This document shows positions 47,025 through 58,359 of a stretch of DNA of 64,000 nucleotides, one piece after another (positions within the stretch are counted from its first letter, which is position 1; each line of letters opens with the position of its first letter). The translations under genes were made by a program, and so were the position numbers. The stretch covers positions 19,425,817-19,489,816 of the forward strand of contig ML677373.1 of the NCBI GenBank assembly GCA_007922305.1, in the 5' to 3' direction. The DNA is from Dermatemys mawii. Lineage: Eukaryota > Chordata > Testudines > Dermatemydidae. The notes under the pieces are model-generated. The model was not told the origin of the DNA, did not search any database, and saw only the letters and a list, made by a program, of their open reading frames with translations.

Positions 47025-48920
47025 ATGAATTCTGAAATGTCAGAATGAATGGAAGATTTGTGCTTGGTGGGTTCTTTATGCTGGGAATGACTGGTTTATA
47101 GATTGACTTATCTTCCTTATCCTAGGTTACCATTCTGCCAGTGTTGCTTTTTTATTTAATTTTTTTTTATTGTGTTATATTGTGGTAGGCATCCAAAGGC
47201 CCTTGGGAACCTTACTCACAATAATACTGGTTCATACTATATCTGAGAGCGCCTCTTGAAGTTATTCTATCTCATGTAAATCACTGGACCACCACTGTTT
47301 TCCAATGATTTGATTTGTAATACTGTAATAGCTTACTGCATTTGATTATTACTTCCAGTAAGACATTCTAGAAACCAAGAGAAATGATTGATTAAGCACT
47401 AAGGAAAAGTAAATAAAAACATTTTATACTCCATTTATAAATACACTTCACAGTGCTTCTTTCTCCCATTGCCATCCTAGACTTCATAGTCAACTTTAAC
47501 TGCGATGATTTGTGCTTGTGTAAGGCTGCTAATTCTGTTTCCTTACCCTTTATACAATGACACAAGGGGAATTTGCTGCTTTTTTATAAATAAATTGGGG
47601 CCAAAGAGTATGTTCACCCTTTTTTTTATATTCATGCCGGCTCAGCTTTAGGGGATTTGAGTGATGTAAATGTATTGTACTGGGCCCCACAACTAGTACA
47701 ACAGAAAAAATAATCTTCAAAGTGAATATTTTAGTGCTTCATGCAAGCACACTACTCAATGTCTGGGGAAAAAAATAAAGCTTCTCTTACGTTTGTGAAC
47801 CACATATTGTTGTACATGTTTTCTAAGCTCCAATATAAATCTTAAAGGCATAACAAGTAGACAGTACTGACGCCCACACTCTTGAAAAAAATGAAGTCTT
47901 ATTCCTGATTATAATGAGCATGTTGTATCTGTTCATGGGATTAAATCCCCGAAAGAAAGGAAGGTACATAAAATCAGGTTTCTAAAGGTTAAGTAGAGTT
48001 CATTGCATTTATTTCATAATATTTCAGTATGAAACTCTAGTCCTCAAGGAAGTAGATATGTGAAAACCAATTAGGAAGTTCTCTAATAACATAAAGACTG
48101 ACACCTCCTTTTAAATTTAGCTTTATCATCACATTATTGGCTAGACAATGAGTTCCATTGTCACTTGTCAATTATCATTGGGGATATATTTGAATAGGCT
48201 GCATATTTGTTTTTACTTCTTATCTGGAATTGATGTTAAGGCTTCAGATGAACAGGAGGAGTAAATTGTCTCCCAGGATTCAGTCACCTAGGGTAGAGGC
48301 CCTTGGGGAGGATTAGGAAGACATTGAGGTTCTCCTCACCATGTATCCTGTAACTTAGTTCTCCTAAGCAGCACCTTACTGGTGGTATTCTGCTAGGATC
48401 TCTCCAGTTTGTCTGCTTTTGTTAACTCATTTTAAAGAAGTTCTACAACACATAGGGACCCAGCACAAAATTAGTTCAACCTATGCTGCATTAATTTTTC
48501 TGTAGAATCCCAATGGGGCTGGAAGAGGGGGGAATGATGCATGTTCTTATCTCTGCTTTGAGCCTTCTCGTTCCCCAGTTTCTACTTGCAGGTGCCCCCT
48601 ACCTGCGTAGATTTCAGGGGGATGATTGGGTCTAGATATGAAGTTAAAGTATCTGGCTCAATGAATGACTCCACTGTCATATGTCACGTGATAATGCAAG
48701 AGTATTCTTGGCAATTGAGCCATGCTCAGTACATAAGTTCTAAGAAATTTGCCTGTGTTTTTGTAATTGTAAACTGTATCAAATATCATTAAATCCATAG
48801 CTTCTCACTATTATGTGGTAAGGTACAAATTAAAACCTAGAAGTTCATTCTGCACATTGAATCTAGAGAGAGAAAAAAACATATTGGTTTTTTGCTACTT
48901 ATCTGTGTATAATCTTTTAA

Positions 48921-49195
48921 AAGGGAGAATGGTTTAGTAGTTCAAGCACAGAATTAGGAATCAGGAGTTCCGAGGTCTGTTCCTGGCTCAGTCACTGACT
49001 TGCTGTGTCACTGCAAAAGTCACCTAACCTTGATGTGCCTCAGGTTTCCTATCAGAAAAATGGTGCTCCTTTCTTTCCTCACAGCAGTATTTTGAGAGTA
49101 ATCCAGTAGTGTTTGTAAAGCATTTTGAGACTCTTAGGTGGAAGCTGCATAGAATTGCAAAATGTTATGAATCATCATTATTATTTTTCTATTTA
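48921..49195 (+). repeat. MIR-like SINE
   Basis: Head 'gtttagtagttcaagcac...aggagttccgagg', core 'ctcagtcactgacttgctgtgtcactgcaaaagtcac', then 'gtttgtaaagcattttgagactct' and an ATT-rich tail. The most complete SINE of this type in the window. Confidence 0.65.
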
Positions 49196-49845
49196 AAGTG
49201 TGAAACATAACAAAACAAAGGAAATGCCATTAAGTATGTGTCAGTCTAAAGAACTTTGGCTTCTTGGATTTAATGAAACATGAGAAAAGTGTGCTAGTGT
49301 TAAAAAAAATATGGGAGACCTAAATTGTTCAGACAAGATCACAGGGAATGCAAAGGAGAGTGAGCCAACTTAATATGCACATACTTTTAAAAGTAGCTGA
49401 GAAGCAATATTTAATTTTCATAGCTGAAAATAAGGGACTTTTACGGAAATAAAACAATGTTTTGTATAAAGAAAAAGCAGCTGGTACTGCTTGTTTGTGA
49501 AAACAACAAGCTACTGGTATGTAAGTGCATTGGAAATTAAATTCATGTAGAGGATTGCATCTTTACGCAGTCCATAAAAGGAAACTAGAAAACTGAAATG
49601 TTTTGGCATTGAGCATAAAGAATGTTTGCCTAAGGGTTATATATACCAGCTAACAATATTATGAGAGCATAAAAAGGCTAAGGTGGCTGACAAAGAAAAA
49701 TGGCAGAACTGTTTTCACCAGAATATTTCCAATGTATAACGTGAGAAATTCCAACTAAACATCATAATTAAAATTAGAATGTATGTCTTTTTGTTGTGCC
49801 CAATTCCTTTTTACATGGAGGGGGAAAACTAGGTATGCTCTATAT

Positions 49846-50119
49846 CAAGGGTCTCCAAACTACGGCCCACAGCTTCAATTTTGTTCAGCCCTCCAGCTGA
49901 GCAGGCACATGGAGAACCAGCCACTCCCCCCGCGAGCTGCTGCCAGCGGCCCCATGTGCGGATGGGTGAGTGCCCCCGTGGGAGCAGCGGTCAGAGGAGC
50001 AAAGGGGCGGATTTTGCATATGTTTGCATATACTGAAATTTTTCACAGTCACTTCGGCCCACGAAGCCCCTTCAAAAGTCTAATATGGCCCTCATCATCG
50101 TAAAGTTTGGAGACCCCTG
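49846..50119. mobile_element. hAT MITE with perfect 8-bp target duplication
   Basis: A 274-base unit. Left end caagggtctccaaact; the right end gtttggagacccctg is its inverted partner with one or two mismatches. CTCTATAT flanks it exactly on both sides (49838-49845 and 50120-50127). The interior has GC-rich and 'cggcccac' words; no protein. Confidence 0.88.
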
Positions 50120-50459
50120 CTCTATATAAGGGAATTCCCTGTCTCCTTATGTCTGAGTTGTCCTATAGTAGTATAGGTCAGCAGAAATTTAGGGTATTTT
50201 TTCAAATATATTTTTGTTGTTACATCACCATTTAGTTTTTTGTGGGTATTTAGCCATAATCTACAACAGTTGTTTGATCTTTTTGAGGATAGAATCCTCT
50301 CCTGGTCCCTCAACTTGTGAATATTTAGGCTGTTTTCTTTGTCAAAGTGTGTTATGGAAGTAATAGAAGCAAATAGAATACAACATCTTCCAGCATATCA
50401 GAATTGGCAGCTCCCAGACCTTTATAAAAAGATTGCTTGTTGGTATATAGTGACCTCAG

Positions 50460-50530
50460 TGCCGGCAGGATGATGGGGTAGATAACTTAGTTGGTCTTTT
50501 CCATCTCTAACGTGTGTGATTTTGATGTCA
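50460..50530 (+). repeat. CR1 3' tail fragment
   Basis: 'gatggggtagataacttagttggtcttttccatctctaacg' has the pattern of the CR1 3' end (gact-agatgacct...cttccagctct...) seen intact at 60270-60310. Strongly diverged. Confidence 0.4.
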
Positions 50531-51590
50531 ATCATTTCAGTCGAGAATGGGATATTCACCAGAAGGGGCTATCCCTGCGTATAAAATGAACATATCAACC
50601 AGAACCGCTTATTAGATCCAGACCTTGTTTTAACTATTTTTCTGTTGCCATTTATGTCACCATGCTATGCCTCTCTAAATTAAAAAGTGTTTCTATGATC
50701 TGGCCTTTGATATTTAAAAAGTAATATCCTTAAACATTTCCTATTAACTTATTTGTCTTCCTTTCAAAAGTTTGCATCAAAATGTTTAAAAATTATTTAC
50801 GAATTAGGACAGTGATATGTCAGTACAGTGGCAGATGCCTATGATTTTTTGCTTATGTACATACATATGTATATTTTGATAGTTTTGTTACATCTTGATA
50901 ATTTGTAAATATTTTTTAAAAACGCAAATATGTGTCCAGACTCCTAAACATAATAATTCATTCTGTGATATATTAAGATACAGTGCCTTGGGATAATAAG
51001 ACTTGTAAAGGCTGAATGGATGTCATAGTATTAAGGGGTTTCACTAGATTTGACTCTGCAGGTACCATATGCCTCATGTTTTCAACTCTTAACATTTTGA
51101 TATATGCCAGGCAGTTGAATAATTCTGTCTCTTCCTTGGCAGAGATGGTACAGGGGACGTGATCTTGGTCATTTAATGGAACAATATAGTTTTACTGCAA
51201 AGCCTTTTTTTTCATTTAAATATCAGTGGAAGATGCCTTATAGTTATTGAAGAAAAGATTAAAGAAAAAGTTTATATGTGGCACAATAGAGCTGTATCAT
51301 TTAAGCTGTCATGTCTTAGTTGAGGGCTTTGAAGGTGGTGTTGCTTTCATGATATCCGTATAGGCTCGCTAAAGCCAATAAGAGAAAGTGAAAATTATTC
51401 TAGACTTCTTACCCAGGTTGCTGTTCTGTTCTTCAGAGTATTACTAAGGAAAGTTTGGCATAAGCTGGGACAGGAAATTGAAACCTGAATACTATTTTAA
51501 ACTGATAGGGTTAAAGGCCTTTCTTTTACACCAGCACACTTGTTCTTTTATTTGATACTTGAACTCTGAAAATTTTCTGTGACTTTCTAG

Positions 51591-51726
51591 GGAGAAGGAG
51601 GAGCAGCTGACTCGGGTGACAGAGGTACAGAGGCTGCAGGCCCAGCAGGCAGATGCTGCCCTGGAGGAGTTTAAGCGGCAGGTGGAGCTGAACTCAGAAA
51701 AAGTCTATGCTGAAATGAAGCAGCAG
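51591..51726 (+). CDS. CEP112: CEP112 coding exon g (window exon 7)
   Basis: A 136-base exon. Its first G completes the lysine codon begun in exon f, followed by 45 codons, ending in phase 0. The acceptor is gactttctag|GGAGAA and the donor CAG|gtgaga. The peptide contains EKEEQLTRVTEVQRLQ, DAALEEFKRQVELNSEK and YAEMKQQ, which I recall as nearly identical in mammalian CEP112, so this is the strongest evidence for the gene name. It is visibly GC-richer than the other exons and the surrounding intron. Confidence 0.97.
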
Positions 51727-52599
51727 GTGAGAAGGTCACAATGCCAGCCTTTCTGAAACTCTCTGTCTCAGTAGGATAGCATATTCTGATCTTATAATGC
51801 CAGAAACATGTTTCGCTTGATAGCGCTACATCAAAATCTTTCACAATGTGATGACTTTGCTAGCAAGTCAGAGGAGGCTGTTAGTAGTTGATTCATCTTT
51901 ATAAGAAAGCCAGAATTGGCATTGTTACACAGCTATCTACAGTTGTATTACTGATTAAATCTTTTCCAGGATTCAGAGTAAAATATGTTAGTTTATATAC
52001 TTTTATGGAGCAGTGTCTATACTTTCCCATTTTTTCAACTTTGTCTCTCTGGTTATTCTTTTACGGACATGTCATTCTCCTATTAATGAGATTTTTGTAA
52101 TATTGAAACATTGTAATAGTTTCAATGAGAATAAAGCCATGGTGGTCACTGAGGAGGAGAGAATGACAAAAGCCTTTTTCCCACTTAAAAATTATTAACT
52201 ATCATTTATTTATATATTACTTAGTGTGCTAGTCGTTTTTGTATTGGTCCGAAGGAGCTTAGATATGTCACATGAGTAAAAATAATGAACAGTAGAGTGG
52301 GAAGGGATGAGAAATAAAGGGAGATGCAGGTACATGGAGTGGCCTACTAATATCATAAAAATGCTTATGGTATCTCAGTCTAGTGAATTGACCCGATCCA
52401 TTCTGCCTTGCCAACTTGCCTCTTTAATGAGCAAATCCAGTTGTTTCTAATTACAGGATGATGTAGTACGAGACTTGTAATGGATTTAAGGGGCAGCTGG
52501 TGGTAAAGCACCTTGATGAACACTTCTGTAAAATAGAGACTGTTTCAGTTCATAGTGACTAGTTCCAGGTACTTCAAAAGGAGTGAACAGTTCAAGGAA

Positions 52600-52800
52600 C
52601 TTCAGAGGGAATGAACATCAAATGGTCCATCTCCTGTCACCCATTCTCTGCTTCTGGCAAACGGAGGCTAGGGACACCATCCCTCTCCATCCTGATAATA
52701 GCCAATGACAGACCTATTCTTCATGAATTTATCTAGTTCTTTTTTTGAACTAGATATGCAGTCAGTGTTCACATTTTTATTGTTTGAACTGACCAACTGT
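52600..52800 (-). repeat. CR1-related fragment, antisense
   Basis: 'cttctggcaaacggaggctagggacacc', 'ctgataatagccaatgacagacct' and 'atgaatttatctagttctttttttgaac' form a common reptile CR1-derived segment in antisense orientation, known to me from memory. Confidence 0.5.
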
Positions 52801-54249
52801 TAAACATTTTCTCTGTATGTATATTTCAGATATTATTCATTTAAGGTAGAATTCTGACTAGTTTTTCAGCATGGGTAGACTGTGTGCCTACTTCAGTAAG
52901 TAGTAAGGTACTATTCAACATGAAGGAGAGCATCAGATTATGATCCTTCATGTTAACACTTAAACGTACCAAGTCAAATTCTGTATGCAGTTAAATCAGT
53001 GTAAATCTGGACTGACTCCACTGAACCTAGGAACCTTTTGGGGCCAGTAGGATGGGTGAAGGAGGAGGTTGTGCTACCCACTCTTTACTCCCATTGATTT
53101 TGTGAGGGCTGTAGGTTTTCAGCACCCACTGATTTCACGCCCGCAACGAACAAATAGTTACATTTAGAGCTGATAAGTATTGCCTTACTTGGAGGTAGTC
53201 CTATTGATGTGGACTATTATAACATTTTAGTATTATACAAATTATTTGATATGTGAGAGCTGTGCTGTGCTTGTCTGAGTAAACGTTTATGTGGTGGTTT
53301 AGGAGAAGATTTTTGATAAAGGAATTTTTTTTACAACTTATACTGTTGATAATATAACAGGCATTCCATTAATTTGTGGTCTAACTTTATTTTGCTCACT
53401 GTACAACAGAAATGCATCTGGACATCATTTATTAACATTTGATCTGATTGTTGTGGTAAAACTTGACATTTTTGGGAGAATCAGCATTTTGGCAACTCTT
53501 TGATTTAAGCAAATTTCCATCCATCTAACTAGCCTCCTTCACCCCAAATGCTGTCCATTTGATTTTGAAATGCTTAATTAGGCACAGTAGAATGTCTGTT
53601 TATTTCTTGTACTTTACTGGAAAGAATTAGACTGGCAATACAATTTTGTCTTCAAATACCTTGACAATTTCTGGTTTAATGCTGAAATTTTCAATGTGCT
53701 TTTTTTTTTAATTGATGATTGTGCAAAAAAGATTCCTAACACAAGTGCCCATTTACCACTGGTGATTTGTCTGTGAAGGATTGAAATGAATTGGAAATGA
53801 AAGCAGTAAAGTACATGGGCGTATTTCAAAAGATCATAGTATTACTCAGAAAGTAGTCTCTAATAGCAGAAAGAATAGAGTATTTTGGGGAGTTTTGGTG
53901 GAGAGTATTAAATGGATGTTGCACCTATTAAGAATTATCTTCTTTGGATTTACTGTTTAATGAGAGCCTCATAATGCCAAGCTTTTTGTGACTATATAGA
54001 GGAGTAGAAGCAAGTAAGAATCCCCTTTTCCCTTGCATGGCCACTTAAGGTCTGCCTGAATAGCAGCTCTGGCACTAGGGGGGAGAACAAAGGGCTGTGT
54101 GCCAAATGCTTCATTTCAGAGGAGAGAGGGAATAGGCAATACACGGAGCAATGATTTCTCCTATGCAAGCTCCCGCCCATGGATCTGACTGGCCACTTGG
54201 AGAGGATTATGGTGCACCACACAAAGGGGTGTCACAAATTACTCTCCAG

Positions 54250-54480
54250 TCTCTTGGGTACACTTACACAGCCCCTGGCCGCAAGCCTCACAGCCCAGGT
54301 CAACGAGACTTGGCTCGTGGGGTTTGAGCTACCTTTTTAAAAATAACTATGTAGATGGCACTTTGAAGTTGCATCTTGAACTAGAACTTGGGCTTTGAAG
54401 ACTACCCCCTTCCTTAGGCTTCAGAGCCTGAGCACCAGCCTCCAGCATGGTCTACACAGCTATTTGTAGTGTGGTAGTGT
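54250..54480. repeat. possible DNA-transposon remnant
   Basis: 'ttgggtacacttacacagcc' at the left and 'catggtctacacagctattt' at the right look like decayed ends of the 'gtctacac' type. Target duplications are not recognisable. Confidence 0.25.
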
Positions 54481-54576
54481 GATCCTGAGTCTGTCAGCCC
54501 TGGCTGAGAGGCTTGCTGCTGCGGTCTGGTATCTTTGAAACCCAATGCCACCTCTTATTCTGAGGTGCTCAAGTAG

Positions 54577-54713
54577 CACAATCTGCCCCTGGGTTTCTCT
54601 GTGGGATTAATTACACCAAATTTACTCAAGTTGACTAATTCCATTGCTTTCAGTGGGGCTCCTTTCAGAGCAAGGTACTGTACTACCCAGTCTGACAAGT
54701 GGGGCAGAATTGG
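54577..54713. repeat. foldback repeat
   Basis: 'caatctgcccc' and 'ggggcagaattg' are inverted ends. The interior includes 'ttccattgctttcagtggggctcc', like the foldback interiors at 38736 and 39203. Confidence 0.45.
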
Positions 54714-57240
54714 GCCCTCTATGTTCATCCTATAAACCTGGAAAACTCATATGTCAATCGCACATTCCTTCTTGACAGAGAAAATCAGTTTTTTAAGCAT
54801 ATAGCACAATTTTCTGTATAACGAGTATTTCAAGGCTATTTTTTTCCTGCTAAGATGTGTCAAACCATGTTATAAATGTTGATAGCATGTGGGAATTGTG
54901 CCTTCTAAACATTTAAGTTATCAAGCAGTTGAGAATATAGGGACTGTTCCTGAGAGGTACTGAACTCTTCAAACTCTCATTGACTTCAGTGAGGCTTGCA
55001 GGTTATGAACCCCTTGGGGTCAAGTTCATAAAGAGCAAATGATAATGTAAGACATAGGAAGCTATGCTACAGTGACAAAGCCTCAAGTAGTACTTCAGAG
55101 AAACGATACTGAAGCTCTCTTTTCTCCTGTCCTGTCTCATTTCCCATCAACACATGAACCCAATTCTCAAATAAACTACATGTGTTCTTCCAAAGACAAA
55201 TTGGAGCAGATGCCATTGCTTTCTCCTAGTTGGATGGAGCATAGAATGACCTATTGACATCATAAAATAGAATCTACAGTAACTATAGCAACACTGGACT
55301 CTGAACTTTACTGCAAATATTAAACTTCTGAAATCCTCTTTTCATTGTAATGTTAATTAATTAAGGAAGTAACAAATGGAGTGGGGTCTGGCATTATCAG
55401 TTAGTATAATTGATATTTGGTTTATTTATTCATGTAATTTATGACTTTGCGATATTACTTCCATCTGCTTCTTATTTTTCAATAAGCTCATGGTTATCAA
55501 GTCATCTGATGTCCATTAGATGAGTAAATGAAGCAATTTCAACTTTAAGCTCAATTTTGTTTTTTCCTCATCTAGGTGGTTGTCCTGTTACAAAATTTCA
55601 TTTATTGGTGTTTATGTGGATATAAATATAACTGATATTTTCATACATGGTGCTGTGAATGTTAGCCAGTTGATTTTAATAGCATACATTGCATGCTACA
55701 TCAAAGACAAAGGGACAAAAATCAGCCTGGTTTATAGAAGTCAAGATTAAAAGCACTGTATACACATCACTCACAACAGAAAAGTATTTACAAAGCCAAA
55801 TAGTAACTGCCAAAAAATGAATAAACAGAATATGTGAATATTTTGGCTCTAGTATTTGTTGGGATTGGCAAATGAGAATCAGAAAACCTCATTGCACTTA
55901 TGGCCAATATGCATACTCTGTACAGAAACATACTGTTTTATTTGTAGAGTTTATATAATATATTACTTTGTATACATTTTCCATGTCAATTTTTAGAACC
56001 TTTTCATTTATTAAAAAGATGATTCTGTTAATATTTTGGACTTTATTTTGCTTTAGTTTTTCATTTTTGTAAAGTGTAGTTGGGAAAACTAAGGGGCCTC
56101 CCTTTCTTTGATGTATGAGATGGGGAAATAATGGGCTACAAGGATGGGTCTAAACTGGATTAGGAGGAGAGAGAAGGTGATGATAGCAACGGAGGCCCCT
56201 TTTTTAAGGGCTTACTCGAGGGACACACAGAAGAGAGACCTTGCTGTTTGTGCTCCGCCTGCAGGCCAGTGACCTCTATTCACCCTTAGTGCTGCAGTTC
56301 GTCCCCTTCCTATATCTGGGAAAACAATTCCTGGCCATGATCTTTCCCTTTACTTGAGATAGCTTTTAATTAAAATGGCTTCCCCATTGTTAGTGATCAC
56401 TTTCCTCCTCCTTAGCTGGCTTAGAAGTGGCATTTGAGCCTATTGGCTCTATGGGCACTCCTTTAGGTCAAATAGAAATATTGGCTTGGGGTACAGAAAT
56501 TCATTGTTGTTTTTCTTCTGGTATAGCTGATGGACTTGCAGCAGAAAGTGGATTCCTGATAGCTATATTCCCCTACCCTCTTCTGCCCCCTTCAGGAGAT
56601 AACTGCTTCTTAGGTTGGGAAATAGATCTAAAATGAATTGGTGGCTAAGAAGTGAGGTGTTGTGTTGTATGTACATAAACCCTTGGAAAGCTGATAGTTG
56701 TGCTTTTGATACAAAAAACTTTGTTAACTGAGTTATGAAATTGATTCGTTGATACCATACAGGGGAATCTGTGTAACTTATTATTCATAGGCAGTGACTG
56801 TTTTCAGAGAACTTGCTGCCAAATAGTTCTCGTTTAAGTTTCTTTACTGATTTTAAGATAAATTTATTTTAAATGTTTAATTTGTGCATCAACTCAGAGC
56901 ATTACTTCCACTAAATTTGAACAAGCAGTATATTTTTAAATAAAAAAGTATTTTTAGTCATGTGTATATATAATAAGTTGATTTTTGTAGTATGTTACAA
57001 CCATTGAATGAAAAATAGGACCTTGCAGCTAATCAGAAACAGGTGATATAGGTGATACATTTGTGTAACGAACTAATGATCCTCAAATACTGATATGTTC
57101 ATTTCCTTGCAAATGGGGATTTTTTTATTATTGACTTTTATCTTCAGGTCTTTGATTAGCCGTCATCTATCAACAATGTGTCATAATGTGTTTGAAGCTA
57201 TACATTTAAAAACCAAATATTCCCTTTGTTTACTTTGTAG

Positions 57241-57348
57241 ATGGAAAAGGTGGAATCAGATCTAAGCAGATCAAAATCTCTCCGTGAAAAGCAGTCAAAA
57301 GAATTCTCTTGGCAGTTGGAAGAACTCAAACAAAGATATGAGCAACAG
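57241..57348 (+). CDS. CEP112: CEP112 coding exon h (window exon 8)
   Basis: A 108-base, 36-codon exon, symmetric phase 0-0. The acceptor is gtttactttgtag|ATGGAA and the donor CAG|gtcagt. The peptide begins MEKVESDLSRSKSLREKQSK and ends LKQRYEQQ, in good agreement with CEP112. The following exon (expected to begin with an IVELK-like sequence, from memory) is not found before 64000. Confidence 0.95.
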
Positions 57349-57371
57349 GTCAGTCTGCCATTTTTATTTGG

Positions 57372-57545
57372 TGGATGAGGTAATAGTTTTTTATTGGATT
57401 AACTAGTGTTGGTGAAAGAGGCAAGCATTTGAGCTACAAATAGCTGAAGAAAGCGTGTCTCTTTCACCAGCAAAAGTTATCTCAATAAAAGATATTACCT
57501 CACCCACTTTGTCTCTCTAATATCCCAGGACCAACACAACTACGT
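57372..57545. mobile_element. Penelope-like element end, inverted hairpin
   Basis: The left arm 'gatgaggtaatagttttttattgg...gttggtgaaagaggcaagc' is the imperfect reverse complement of the right arm 'gtgtctctttcaccagc...tcaataaaagatattacctcaccc'. These words, with 'ctttgtctctctaatatccc', are the 3' end of reptile Penelope-like elements as I remember them. Arms are about 50 bases. The hairpin begins 23 bases after the exon h donor. Confidence 0.6.
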
Positions 57546-58359
57546 TTTTATTTGGTGGCATTTGTCTTTTCTGTGTAGTCAGTTCCAGTGTCCAGCCTAG
57601 TCTTGGTTTGACTTGCTCATTATATTGGCATTCTTTCCTTTCCGTCAAAGCTGGCTACTCTGTTTGCAAGACTGTGCGTTAAATACAAAAGCTTCTTGTT
57701 TCCTTTACATCTACTTGCTATCTCTGGGCACTGACTATTTCCTAAAGGATTCCCAGCCCTACAAAATAGAAAATGCATTTATAAAAAATGAAAGAGTTTG
57801 ACTGCCCCTGTCTATTTTTTCTCTTATTAAAAAAATAGATAATTTAATTTTAGTCTATTCTTGTTTTTAGTATTTTTTTTCATTTTTGAGCACAAACTGT
57901 TTTTAGAAAAGATTCTTATTTAAGTGGTTTTGATAGATTATCATTTTCAAGATCTAATAAGCCTTTCCAGTGCTTAATTTTGATAGGCAGGTAGAGTAGC
58001 TCTCTGGTTTACAGGATGCAATAGCTTGCTTTTGCTTATTCTAGGAAGCTTCTTATATTTCTGTTCCTTTCCCTTTCACAACTGCTATGGCTCTTCAGTA
58101 ACACCTTTTGGGGGCTGAGAGGGTTGAGCCATCTTATGGGCTGCAGCAGCATTATCTTCTGAATAAAGGACTTCTTTCGGATTTACATCAATGATGTAAT
58201 AGCTCTGTAAGCTGCAGGTAATCCATTATCTAGATTTTTGGGCCAATGCAAGTTTGTATTTCCATGAGGGAAACCTAGTTTCAGTTCCCTGCCCAGGTTT
58301 GTGTCTCTAGGCTGGCATGAGCAAGAAGTATTGCAGAGGCAACACATTCAGCTCTCAGA

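Larger units (their letters stand above)
17709..51590 (+). other. CEP112: CEP112 intron 6 (33.9 kb)
   Basis: A phase 2 intron from gtaagt to gactttctag, holding most of the repeats in the window. I recognise nothing in 24630-27660, 29360-30070, 30460-31560, 33960-35715, 35785-36200, 37645-38730, 41780-43700, 45680-46970, 47030-48920, 49200-49840 and 50540-51580, beyond short simple runs and small non-coding frames. No nested host gene is supported on either strand. Confidence 0.85.
51727..57240 (+). other. CEP112: CEP112 intron 7
   Basis: A 5514-base phase 0 intron. It holds an antisense CR1 fragment (about 52600-52800), a possible repeat near 54250-54480 and a foldback (54577-54713). Nothing recognisable in 51727-52590, 52860-54240 or 54720-57240. 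Confidence 0.85.
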
